A stretch of DNA of 64,000 bases, taken from Archangium lipolyticum (GTDB lineage Bacteria > Myxococcota > Myxococcia > Myxococcales > Myxococcaceae). Shown in pieces: positions 34,177 through 42,590 of the stretch (within the stretch, counting starts at the first letter, position 1; each line of letters starts with the position of its first letter). Below the pieces are notes generated by a model that searched no databases, was not told where the DNA came from, and saw only the letters and a list, made by a program, of their open reading frames with translations. The stretch is taken from positions 1-64,000 of the forward strand of contig NZ_JANKBZ010000037.1 of the NCBI RefSeq assembly GCF_024623785.1. The letters are read 5' to 3'. A program made the position numbers and the translations under genes.

Positions 34177-35223
34177 ATGTGGGAGCAGGCGTTCGAAAAG
34201 GAAGCACTCTCGGTCCTGTCGGATGTCCTGGAGACGTCCCTGCTTCCACGTAGGGGCACCTTCAACGCCGGCTCCGCCGCGGGGCAGCAGGTGGACCTCA
34301 TCGTCGAGAGCAACGAACACCTGTTCATGGTGGAGTTCAAGCGCTCCGCGAACATCCGAAGCCTCGAGGCGGCCGTAGAGCACCTGAAGCGAGCGCACCC
34401 GTACTTCAGCCCCAAGCCAGCCCTACCAGTCATCGCGGTTCCCTTCATGGGGGAGGTCGGCAAGCAATTCTGCCGTTCGGCCTCCGTGTCCTGGATCGAC
34501 CTGGCGGGGAACGCCCATCTCCGAGGACCAGGGCTCCACATCCGGATCGAAGGCCGCCGCAATCCGCATCGAAAGCCGGGCCGGCCCGAGAATGTCTTCG
34601 CGCCCAAGAGCGCCCGCGTGACACGCCGGTTGCTCCTCGAGCCGACCCGGGTCTTCCGACAGCGGGAGCTCGCCCGTGAGACGGGATTGGGGGAAGGGTT
34701 CGTCAGCCGCATCGTCCGACAGCTCGAGGCCAACGGCTTTCTCTCCAGGGAGGGCGGCGCTCTCCGGGTCAGGAATCCAGGCCTTCTCCTCGATGCCTGG
34801 CGAGAGGCGTACGCCTTCAACCGCCACCACATCATCCGAGGCCACATCCCAGCACGCTCTCCCCAGGTCGTGTTGAGCCTTCTCTCGGATTCGCTTCGGG
34901 AGAGGTCGATTTCCCATGCCGCCACGGGACTCGCGTCCGCGTGGCTCCACGCGAGGTTCGCCGGGTTTCGGGTCGTCACCGTCTTCGTCCAGGAACTTCC
35001 CTCGTTGGACTCACTCCATTTCCGGCAGGAGGAGCGAGGTGCCAATGTCTGGCTGATCATGCCCGAGGACACGGGTGTCTTCGATGGGGCCGTCGACATC
35101 GACGGCATCCGCTGCGCCAGCGCCGTACAGACCTACCTGGATCTGCTCGCCATGCCCGAACGATCGCAAGAGGCCGCGGAGGAACTCCGCCGCAGGCAAC
35201 TCCCCTGGAGCCTCCATGCCTGA
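34177..35223 (+). CDS. AbiEi-like antitoxin/regulator with nuclease-like N-terminus
   Basis: A protein of 348 residues. Residues 38-57 (QQVDLIVESNEHLFMVEFKRS) contain D40 and E53-F-K55, the PD-(D/E)XK-like signature seen at the start of some type IV antitoxin-like regulators. A winged-helix region follows at about 145-200 (VFRQRELARETGLGEGFVSRIVRQLEANGFLSR), then a C-terminal part ending in VDGIRCASAVQTYLDLLAMPER, typical of AbiEi-family proteins. It overlaps the nucleotidyltransferase gene by eight bases, as is usual in AbiE pairs, and probably binds the repeats upstream. ATG 34177 or GTG 34174 may be the start. There is no ribosome site, so it may be leaderless. Confidence 0.7.
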   Translation: MWEQAFEKEALSVLSDVLETSLLPRRGTFNAGSAAGQQVDLIVESNEHLFMVEFKRSANIRSLEAAVEHLKRAHPYFSPKPALPVIAVPFMGEVGKQFCRSASVSWIDLAGNAHLRGPGLHIRIEGRRNPHRKPGRPENVFAPKSARVTRRLLLEPTRVFRQRELARETGLGEGFVSRIVRQLEANGFLSREGGALRVRNPGLLLDAWREAYAFNRHHIIRGHIPARSPQVVLSLLSDSLRERSISHAATGLASAWLHARFAGFRVVTVFVQELPSLDSLHFRQEERGANVWLIMPEDTGVFDGAVDIDGIRCASAVQTYLDLLAMPERSQEAAEELRRRQLPWSLHA

Positions 35224-36064
35224 GAAGCCATCGACACGTGCGGGATATCCGCCCGAACTGGCCGAACTGGCCCGCTCCACGTGTCTCTACGTGGCGACCA
35301 TCCTGGGAGATCTCACCGAGGAGCTCACCGTCGTCGGTGGACTCGTTCCCTCACTGCTCATCTCTCCTGAAGACGCGGATGACTCCGTCGAGGCACACGT
35401 TGGAACCCTGGACCTCGACCTTGGCCTGTCGATCGCGGTGTTCGACGAGGCGCGCTATCAGAAAATCGCCGAGCGGCTGAGAGAAGCGGGCTTCAAACAG
35501 GCGCCGAATGACAAAGGCCGGCCTTCGCGCCAGACGTGGGGAATCGAAACCCACCTGGGGCGGATGACGCTGGACTTCCTCATCCCCCCCACGCTCCCGA
35601 CGGACCAGCCCGGCAAGCTGCGCAACCTGGAGCCGGACTTCGCGGCCATCATTACGCCCGGGCTGCATCTGGCGTTCACCGACCGGCAACGCGTGCCGCT
35701 GAACGGCATCACCATCCGAGGGGAGCGCACCCAGCGCGACGTCTGGGTATGCGGCGCGGGCGCCTTCATCGTCCTCAAGGCCCTGGCGTTCAAGTTCAGG
35801 GGGACGAACAAAGATGCCTATGATCTTTTCTACGTCCTCAAGTACTTCGGACGAGGTGTAGAGGACGTCGTCGAACGGATTCGACCGTTCTTACAAGATG
35901 AGCATTGCCGCCAGGCACTCGCGGTCCTGCGCCAGGACTTTCTCGCCCATGATGCCCTGGGCCCGATGCGGGTCGCGCACTTTCTCGAAAGCGGGCCTGA
36001 CGACACCATCCAGGCCGACGTGGTCGGCTTCGTGCGTCTCTTGCTGAGCAGCCTCGAGAAGTGA
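35216..36064 (+). CDS. AbiEii-like nucleotidyltransferase toxin
   Basis: A 282-residue protein of the AbiEii/AbiGii nucleotidyltransferase family. The N-terminal GG at 41-42 (ELTVVGGLVPSLL) and D66-L-D68 (GTLDLDLG) make the expected GG...DxD nucleotidyltransferase pattern. The region GAGAFIVLKALAFKFRGTNKDAYDLFYVLKYF resembles the conserved Lys/Asp helix of the family. Such toxins modify tRNA or other acceptors, slowing growth or aborting phage infection; the exact target is unknown. ATG 35216 overlaps the end of the antitoxin gene (ATGCCTGA), indicating translational coupling. Its stop lies before a short intergenic gap with nothing recognised in it. Confidence 0.75.
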   Translation: MPEKPSTRAGYPPELAELARSTCLYVATILGDLTEELTVVGGLVPSLLISPEDADDSVEAHVGTLDLDLGLSIAVFDEARYQKIAERLREAGFKQAPNDKGRPSRQTWGIETHLGRMTLDFLIPPTLPTDQPGKLRNLEPDFAAIITPGLHLAFTDRQRVPLNGITIRGERTQRDVWVCGAGAFIVLKALAFKFRGTNKDAYDLFYVLKYFGRGVEDVVERIRPFLQDEHCRQALAVLRQDFLAHDALGPMRVAHFLESGPDDTIQADVVGFVRLLLSSLEK

Positions 36065-36246
36065 GTAGGGCCAATTAAGGTAATGCCCGGGTCCAATCCA
36101 TGGGCTCGGCCCCAGAACGAGCAGGCAGGCGGACGCATCCGCCCGCTAGGGACTGGAGACGAGGCCATGTCCGCCTATGCTCCGGCCCGCCCATCCTCTA
36201 CCCTGGGCGCTCCACTTCACGACGCACGATGGACGGGCACTCAGCA

Positions 36247-37200
36247 ATGACAGGCGGGCGGGGCAGACGGCGGCTACCTCCAGGCACGTGGCTCATCGCC
36301 GGGCTGCTGGGGCTGAGTGGGCTGGGCGTATTCCTCGCCAATCGCGGCACCCAGGCGCCCTCCCCCACGAGCACGGCCCCCACTCCCGAATCCTCACGGG
36401 TACCCGGCGCGGACGTGGTGGAGCCGGGAGAGCAGTTCCTGGGCGTGGTCCTCCACGGTGAGGTGGTGGAGCTCACCGCTGGAGTGGAGGGGCGGCTGGC
36501 CTCCGTCTGCTGCCAGGTGGGTGAGCGCGTCAACCGGGGCACGGTGGTGGCGGCCCTGGATGCCCGGGAGACCCAGCAGGAGCTCCTGGCCGCCGAGGCC
36601 GCGCTGCAGGTGACGATCGCCGAGCGGGAGAGCATCGCCCTGGAGCTCGAGGAGGCCAAGGAGCGCCTGGCGCGGCGTCAGGCCACCAAGGAGGCGGCCC
36701 TGTCGGCGGAGGAGCTCTCCATCGCCGAGTACCAGAAGCGTGGTGCCGAGGCGCGCCTGGTGGCGGCCGAGGCCCACCAGAAGGAGCAGCAGGCGCGGGT
36801 GACGCAGCTGCGCACCCAATTGGAGGAGGGCCGGCTGCGCGCGCCCTTCGATGCCATGGTGGCCGCGCGCTACGTGAGCCCTGGCACCCGGCTCGCCAAG
36901 GGCACCCCCGTGCTGCGGCTGCTCAGCGCCGACGTCCTGCGCGTGCGCTTCGCCGTCCCCGAGCAGGTGGCCGCGCGGCTCGCCCCGGGCGCTCCCGTCC
37001 AGGTGTCCGTCGAGGCCACCGGCCGGCAGCTCCAAGCCACCGTGGAGAGCGTGGCCCCCGAGGTCGACGCGGCCTCCCAGCAGGTCTTCGCCCTCGCCAC
37101 CCTCACGCCCGACGCCGGGGCCGCGCGCGTCTTCGGCGGCACCACCGTGCGCGTGGCACTCGGCGGACCCCGGACGACGCGGGCGGGCGAGTCACCATGA
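36247..37200 (+). CDS. Membrane fusion protein (HlyD-like adaptor) 1
   Basis: About 317 residues. After an N-terminal membrane helix (TWLIAGLLGLSGLGVFLANRG) and a short linker, there is a biotinyl-lipoyl-like half-motif (GVEGRLASVCCQVGERVNRGTVVAALD). A long coiled coil follows (about 115-195), then the second lipoyl half (LRAPFDAMVAARYVSPGTRLAKGTPVLRLLS) and a beta-barrel part. This is the adaptor layout of type I secretion and RND pumps. It is the first of five co-oriented genes (36247-43927), so it probably acts with the ABC exporter. ATG 36247 is used; an ATG six codons earlier is equally possible, and neither has a strong ribosome site. Confidence 0.75.
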   Translation: MTGGRGRRRLPPGTWLIAGLLGLSGLGVFLANRGTQAPSPTSTAPTPESSRVPGADVVEPGEQFLGVVLHGEVVELTAGVEGRLASVCCQVGERVNRGTVVAALDARETQQELLAAEAALQVTIAERESIALELEEAKERLARRQATKEAALSAEELSIAEYQKRGAEARLVAAEAHQKEQQARVTQLRTQLEEGRLRAPFDAMVAARYVSPGTRLAKGTPVLRLLSADVLRVRFAVPEQVAARLAPGAPVQVSVEATGRQLQATVESVAPEVDAASQQVFALATLTPDAGAARVFGGTTVRVALGGPRTTRAGESP

Positions 37201-37296
37201 GAAACCCGGCCCCGCATCGGAGTCTCTCCTCCCACCGGGCCCGGTGTGGTAACTGCTCGTCACCAGCGCGGGAGAAGCGCCGGGGAGGTCGGGGCG

Positions 37297-38244
37297 TTGC
37301 CGTCAGAGCCTGAATCCATCTTCCGACGCCAGGCACTCGAGGAGCATGCAGCCGGAGCCGACAAGGGCAACCTGCTGACGCTCACGCCCTTCTGGTTGCG
37401 CGCGGGCTTCTGGGTGCTCACCGGAGCGCTGGCCACGGGCCTGCTGGGCCTCCTGCTGGCCTCCATCGACGAGTACGCCGAGGGGCCCGCCTTCGTGCAG
37501 GTGGAGGGCGGGCAGGATCTCACCGCGACGGCCTCGGGCATCGTCACCAACGTGGACGTGCGGCCGGGACAGCGCGTGACGGCGGGCAGCCTCCTGCTGC
37601 GCCTCTACCCCGCGCAGGAGCTCGCCGAGCGCGACCGGCTCCAGCGCGAGCTGGACGCGCAGCTCGTGCGGCGCATGTTGGATCTCACCGACGAGAGCGC
37701 GCGCCAGACGCTCACCTCGCTGCGGGCGCAGCTGGCGCTGGCGCAGGCCCGACTCGACGAGCGCTCACTCCGGGCCCCCACCGACGGCGTGGTGGGCGAC
37801 ATCCGCGTCCGTCCGGGACAGGCGGTGGGCCCGGGCGATGTGCTGATGTCGCTGCGCCGGGACGCGGCGCCCGTCTCGGTGACGGTGCTGCTGCCGGGCT
37901 ACGCCCGCCCGATGCTGCGCGTGGGAGGACCGCTGCGCCTGGAGCTGCACGGCTTCCCCTACGAGTACGCGGACCTGACCATCTCGGAGATGGCGGACGA
38001 GCTGGTGGGCCCCACCGAGGTGCGGCGCTACCTGGGGCAGGCGCGAGGGGACGTGGTGTCCCTGCGCGAGGGCTCGCTGGTGCTCGTCCGGGCACGACTG
38101 CCCTCGCGGGAGTTCTCCAGCGAGGGACGCACCTACCGTTACCATGACGGGATGACCGGCACGGCGCGGGCGCGGATCGACTCGCGCGGCGCACTGGTGG
38201 CGCTCTTCCCCGTCCTCAAGCCGCTGTGGCCCTCCCGTGAGTGA
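37297..38244 (+). CDS. Membrane fusion protein (HlyD-like adaptor) 2
   Basis: About 315 residues with an N-terminal FRRQALEEHAAGADKGNLL, typical of the adaptors of bacteriocin exporters, then a membrane helix (WVLTGALATGLLGLLLASID). The lipoyl halves are VEGGQDLTATASGIVTNVDVRPGQRVTAGSLLLRLY and LRAPTDGVVGDIRVRPGQAVGPGDVLMSL, joined by a short coiled coil, with a beta-barrel and membrane-proximal part ending at VLKPLWPSRE. TTG 37297 is preferred because GGGAGG lies eight bases before it; a GTG at 37246 is the alternative. The gene overlaps the exporter gene by eight bases, so the proteins are probably made together. Confidence 0.8.
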   Translation: MPSEPESIFRRQALEEHAAGADKGNLLTLTPFWLRAGFWVLTGALATGLLGLLLASIDEYAEGPAFVQVEGGQDLTATASGIVTNVDVRPGQRVTAGSLLLRLYPAQELAERDRLQRELDAQLVRRMLDLTDESARQTLTSLRAQLALAQARLDERSLRAPTDGVVGDIRVRPGQAVGPGDVLMSLRRDAAPVSVTVLLPGYARPMLRVGGPLRLELHGFPYEYADLTISEMADELVGPTEVRRYLGQARGDVVSLREGSLVLVRARLPSREFSSEGRTYRYHDGMTGTARARIDSRGALVALFPVLKPLWPSRE

Positions 38245-40465
38245 AGAAAACCCCCGCCGAGGCTTCTTCGACAGGTTCCCCGCCCTGCTCCAGCTGGGGA
38301 GGAGCGGGCGCACCCGGCGCATTCCGCTGGTGCGGCAGCTGGCGGCCACCGAGTGCGGCGCGGCCTGTCTGTCCATGGTGCTGGCGTATCACGGCCGCCG
38401 GGTGAGCCTGGACGAGCTGCGCGGCACGATGGGAGTGGGCCGCGACGGGACGACGGCGCTGGACGTGCTGCGGACGGGCCGGGCCTACGGCCTGCGCGGG
38501 CGGGGCGTGAAGGTGGAGATGGAGGAGGTGGAGCTGCTCGAGCCCGGCGCCATCCTCCACTGGGAGTTCAAGCACTTCGTCGTCTTCGAGGCGGTGCGCG
38601 ACGGCGGGGTGGACCTGTTGGATCCGGGGCTGGGGCGGCGCCACGTCTCCCTGGAGGCCTTCGCGCGCTCCTTCACGGGCGTGGCCGTGCTGCTCGAGCC
38701 GGGCGAGGGCTTCGAGACGGGTGGCAAGCGGACCAGTCCGGCGGGGCGCTACGTGCGCCAGGTGCTCCAGCAGTGGCCGCTGCTGGCGCGCGTGGCGCTG
38801 GTGTCCGCCGCGCTGCAGGTCTTCGCGCTCGCGGTGCCCTCGCTCACCGGGGCGGTGGTGGACAGCATCATCCCCCGGGGGGATGGACGGCTGTTGATGG
38901 TGGTGGGCGCGGGGCTGGTCTCGCTCACCGTCTTCCAGTTCCTGGTCACGCTGGTGCGCGCGCACCTGCTGCTGCACCTGCGCACGTGGCTGGACGCGCG
39001 CATGACGCTGCGCTTCCTGGACTACATGGTGGACCTGCCGCTCTCCTTCTTCCAGCTGCGCTCGGCCGGCGACCTGATGGGGCGCGTCAACAGCCACAGC
39101 ACCATCCGCGAGATGCTCACCACGGGAGCGCTCTCCGGACTGCTCGATGGCGTGATGGTGTGCGGCTACCTGCTGCTGCTGCTGCTGCTCAGCCCGGCGA
39201 TGGGGCTGCTCGCGCTGGGACTGGCCGTGGTGCAGGTGCTGGTGTTCGTGCTGCCCATGGCGAAGCAGCGCGAGCTGATGGCGCGCAACCTCGAGGCGGA
39301 GGCCACCTCGCAGAGCTTCCTGCTGGAGATGCTCACCGGGATGCCGACGCTCAAGTCGCTGGGAGTGGAGCCCCGCTCGGTGGAGCACTGGTCCAACCTC
39401 TACGTGGACGTGCTCAACAGCTCGCTGGACCGGGGCCGCCTCAACGCGCTCACCGAGGCGGCCGGCAACGCGCTGAAGCTGGCCTCGCCGCTCGTCATCC
39501 TGTGCGTGGGAGCCTGGCTGGTGCTCCAGGGCCAGCTGTCGCTGGGCAACATGCTGGCGCTGAGCGCCCTGGCCGCGGGCTTCCTCACGTCCCTGGCCAC
39601 GCTGGTGAACACCGCCAACCAGTTGCAGATGATGGGCAGCTACATGGATCGGCTGGGGGACATCCTGGACAGCCCTCCCGAGCAGCCGCGGGGCGAGCCG
39701 AGGCCCGCCCACACGCTGCGCGGGGGCATCAAGCTGGAGCAGGTGTCCTTCCGCTACTCGGCCCAGGGCGCGCTGGTGGTGAAGGACGTGACGGTGGACA
39801 TCCCGGCCGGGAAGTTCGTGGCGATCGTCGGCCGCTCGGGGGCGGGGAAGACGACGCTGGCGCAGCTGCTGGTGGGCATGTACCTGCCCACGTCGGGCCG
39901 GGTGCTCTACGACGGGGTGGACCTGGCCTCGCTGGACCTGCGCGCGGTGCGGCGGCAGCTGGGCATCGTCATGCAGAACCCGGCGCTCTTCCGAGGGAGC
40001 ATCCGCAGCAACATCGCGCTGGCGGATCCGTCGATGACGCTCGAGGAGGTGGAGCGGGCGGCGAAGATGGCGCAGGTGCACCAGGACATCATGTCGATGC
40101 CCATGGGCTACGAGACGCTGCTGTCGGACATGGGAGGAGCCATCTCGGGAGGCCAGAGGCAGAGACTGGCGCTGGCGAGGGCGCTGGCGATGAAGCCCGC
40201 GGTGCTGCTGCTGGACGAGGCCACGAACGCGCTGGACACCGTCACCGAGCGGCGGGTGCAGGAAGCGCTGGCGGAGCTGCGCTGCACCCGGGTGGTCATC
40301 GCCCACCGGCTGAGCACGGTGGAGGCGGCGGACCTCATCCTGGTGATGGACGCCGGGCAGGTGGTGGAGTCCGGCACGCACGAGGAGCTGATGCGCCGGG
40401 GAGGCTTCTACGCCGCCCTGGTGCACGCCCCTGGATCCGAGCTGAAACACGACAAGGCGGGCTGA
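38237..40465 (+). CDS. C39-peptidase-containing ABC exporter (bacteriocin/double-glycine type)
   Basis: A 742-residue transporter with three parts. Residues 30-150 are a peptidase C39 domain with catalytic C40 (AATECGAACLSM), H113 (HWEFKHFVVFE) and D129 (LLDPGLG), which cuts double-glycine leader peptides. Residues 170-460 are six membrane helices. Residues 500-740 are the ATPase, with Walker A at 532-540 (GRSGAGKTT), Q-loop near 580, SGGQ at 637-640 and Walker B VLLLDE at 656-661. The exporter probably secretes a processed peptide with the two adaptors upstream. Its substrate is not obvious beside it; the precursor at 57804-57971 has a fitting leader. The GTG start overlaps the adaptor gene. 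Confidence 0.9.
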   Translation: MSEENPRRGFFDRFPALLQLGRSGRTRRIPLVRQLAATECGAACLSMVLAYHGRRVSLDELRGTMGVGRDGTTALDVLRTGRAYGLRGRGVKVEMEEVELLEPGAILHWEFKHFVVFEAVRDGGVDLLDPGLGRRHVSLEAFARSFTGVAVLLEPGEGFETGGKRTSPAGRYVRQVLQQWPLLARVALVSAALQVFALAVPSLTGAVVDSIIPRGDGRLLMVVGAGLVSLTVFQFLVTLVRAHLLLHLRTWLDARMTLRFLDYMVDLPLSFFQLRSAGDLMGRVNSHSTIREMLTTGALSGLLDGVMVCGYLLLLLLLSPAMGLLALGLAVVQVLVFVLPMAKQRELMARNLEAEATSQSFLLEMLTGMPTLKSLGVEPRSVEHWSNLYVDVLNSSLDRGRLNALTEAAGNALKLASPLVILCVGAWLVLQGQLSLGNMLALSALAAGFLTSLATLVNTANQLQMMGSYMDRLGDILDSPPEQPRGEPRPAHTLRGGIKLEQVSFRYSAQGALVVKDVTVDIPAGKFVAIVGRSGAGKTTLAQLLVGMYLPTSGRVLYDGVDLASLDLRAVRRQLGIVMQNPALFRGSIRSNIALADPSMTLEEVERAAKMAQVHQDIMSMPMGYETLLSDMGGAISGGQRQRLALARALAMKPAVLLLDEATNALDTVTERRVQEALAELRCTRVVIAHRLSTVEAADLILVMDAGQVVESGTHEELMRRGGFYAALVHAPGSELKHDKAG

Positions 40466-40487
40466 GGCCCACCTCGAGGGGTGGAGC

Positions 40488-42590
40488 ATGTGCACCGAAG
40501 CCTTGACGCCCAGGTGGGTAGTGATGCTGCTGGGGGCTGCCCTGCTCACCACCAGTTGCGTCACACTGACACCGCCTCCGGGCTGGTGCGAAGGGACCGT
40601 CCCCCAAGGCCCCGCCACCTGCGGAGGCCAGGCGGTTCCCTCGAATTGGCCCGACTTCTTTTCCGGCGATGAGGCGCTCCTGGCCCCATTCCTGGCCTGC
40701 ACATCGCCCGCCGGATTCATCTCATTGCAACAGCAAGTCGACATGCCCCGGCTGTTGGAAGCCCTGGACGACTGGGGCGCGGTACGGCTGGGCGCCTTGG
40801 GGCCAGTGAGTGAGGACGCCTCCCACCTCCTGCAACGCAAACGCGCCGCATTCCTCGTGAGTGCCACCGAGCGTTACGGCCCCTTCCACGCCGAGGTGTT
40901 CGCCCTCTTCGTGCTGCACTCGGCTCATGACGACGAAGTAGACGCGGTACTTCGGCTGCTGGCCAGAGACAAGCAGCTGGGCCAGACGCTGGCCCTCATG
41001 CCCGCCGTGCGCCAGGAATTGGAGAAGAGGGGCCTGTCCCTCTCCCACTACCCGGAGCGGGCCGAGCAGTCCGGGGACGTGCTGCGGGGTCTGGGCCGCG
41101 CCGCCCGCGACGCGCTCTCCACCAGCCAGACGGTGGAGGGCCCGCGTTACATGGAAATGACCGGGCGGTGGACGCAGTTGCCGCCGCCCTACCAGCAAGC
41201 TGCGCATGAGGTGGAACGGGCCCTGGCGCTGCGACACTTCTCGGCGGACAGCGTGGCACTGGGCACCTTCGACGCAATGACGTTCGGGGTGCCACTGGGC
41301 TTCTATTACCTGGTGGCAGGCACGGGCCAGGGAGCCTCCTCTCTCTCCCAGGGACACTACGAACAGGCCACTCGCGAGCTGGCGCCCGCGTTGCTGCTGG
41401 GGACTCTGTACGCTGGCGGCAAGGGCCTGCGCACTCCATCCGAAGTCCGGAGCGCAACGGGTGTCCAGGCAACGGAGCTGCGCTCGAGGGGACTGCGGGA
41501 GCTGGCACGGCAGGTGGAGGCGAAGCTGGGCGTGGACGGCCTGCGGGAGCTGGCCCAGAACATACGCGCCCGCCGGGAGGTGGGCCGCTTCGTGGCCGTG
41601 GGGGGAGTGGACGCCGCGTTGGCACTGCGCCAGGCCAGGGGAGATGTAGCCCGGGCGCAGGCCCTCATGTCCAAGGCCCGGCCCGGGGCCGCGGGCGCCT
41701 CGGCGACGAGGAGCGGGGTGCAAAAGGGACCCGAGCAGGTGGCCATCCTGGCGGATGACGCAGCACGTCCCCTCCTGGATGGGACCGGTGCAGCGGAGCG
41801 CGCTGGGAGCCTGGCATCGCTGGTGGACGAGGGAGCGGGCCTCACTCGGGAGGTGGTGGAGGCCCGGCTGGCGCAGGTGGAGTTGGAGTCCCCGGGCCCG
41901 CGTCTGCCCAGGAATCTGGCGGTGCTGGAGAAGCAGCGTCCCTCCGCTGATGCTCCGCCGCCTGGTGCTAAGGTCAGCCCACTCTGGCCTGAGTACGTCG
42001 CCTACTACGAGAAGCGTCTGGGGGAACTCAAGCAGGGCACGGCGGTCGAAGGGCCTCTGCGCTGGGCGCCCTACGAGCTGATGCGGGGGTGGTTTGACCG
42101 GGGGCTGGCCTTCGAGCGCTTCATGATGACGTTGCTGGAAGCCGACGCGAGACTTCCTCGGGCAGAGCGCCGCTTCCTCGGAGCCTTCCACGAGCCTCGA
42201 ATCCACAGGTACGTGGGCGTGAAGAAACCGGAGAGCGGCCTGCGCTATGCGGATGTGCTCATCATTGAAGAGGATGGACTCGCCGGAGGACCACCCCGCG
42301 TCGAGACCTTCAGCTTCAAGAGCCGAAATCTCTCGGGGCTGAAATATGAGGCCCTGGTGGCGCAGATGATCGCGGACGCGAGAGAAGCTCTAGGGAAATA
42401 CGGCGGGACGCTGGACATCCGCCGGGACTCCCTCCAGTTCCTGCTCCGCGGGGGCAGCAAGGTGCCCGTCCAGCGGGTCCGCCTCGTCTACGAGGGCGGC
42501 CAGCTCAAACCAAAGGACGTAGATGCATTGCGAAAGGCCGTGACCGCGACCCGGGAAGAAGTTCCGGGAGTGGAGGTGCTGTTCCAATGA
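40488..42590 (+). CDS. Lipoprotein polymorphic toxin, large type
   Basis: A 700-residue lipoprotein with signal peptide MCTEALTPRWVVMLLGAALLTTSC (C24 lipidated). The central part (about 240-330) is hydrophobic and Gly-rich (LGTFDAMTFGVPLGFYYLVAG), a likely translocation or pre-toxin region, and about 340-470 is long and helical. The last 180 residues carry a toxin-like end: EPRIHRYVGVKKPESGLRYADVLI then ETFSFKSRN, which resembles a weak nuclease-fold pattern. ATG 40488 lies 22 bases after the ABC exporter stop, and the next gene overlaps it by four bases (ATGA). A neighbour related to the immunity proteins at 13020 and 15401 supports its identity. Confidence 0.65.
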   Translation: MCTEALTPRWVVMLLGAALLTTSCVTLTPPPGWCEGTVPQGPATCGGQAVPSNWPDFFSGDEALLAPFLACTSPAGFISLQQQVDMPRLLEALDDWGAVRLGALGPVSEDASHLLQRKRAAFLVSATERYGPFHAEVFALFVLHSAHDDEVDAVLRLLARDKQLGQTLALMPAVRQELEKRGLSLSHYPERAEQSGDVLRGLGRAARDALSTSQTVEGPRYMEMTGRWTQLPPPYQQAAHEVERALALRHFSADSVALGTFDAMTFGVPLGFYYLVAGTGQGASSLSQGHYEQATRELAPALLLGTLYAGGKGLRTPSEVRSATGVQATELRSRGLRELARQVEAKLGVDGLRELAQNIRARREVGRFVAVGGVDAALALRQARGDVARAQALMSKARPGAAGASATRSGVQKGPEQVAILADDAARPLLDGTGAAERAGSLASLVDEGAGLTREVVEARLAQVELESPGPRLPRNLAVLEKQRPSADAPPPGAKVSPLWPEYVAYYEKRLGELKQGTAVEGPLRWAPYELMRGWFDRGLAFERFMMTLLEADARLPRAERRFLGAFHEPRIHRYVGVKKPESGLRYADVLIIEEDGLAGGPPRVETFSFKSRNLSGLKYEALVAQMIADAREALGKYGGTLDIRRDSLQFLLRGGSKVPVQRVRLVYEGGQLKPKDVDALRKAVTATREEVPGVEVLFQ

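Noticed and set aside
38216-40867. An 883-codon minus-strand frame opposite the exporter
   Set aside because: Shadow of the C39 ABC exporter; rich in His/Gln/Arg and without motifs.
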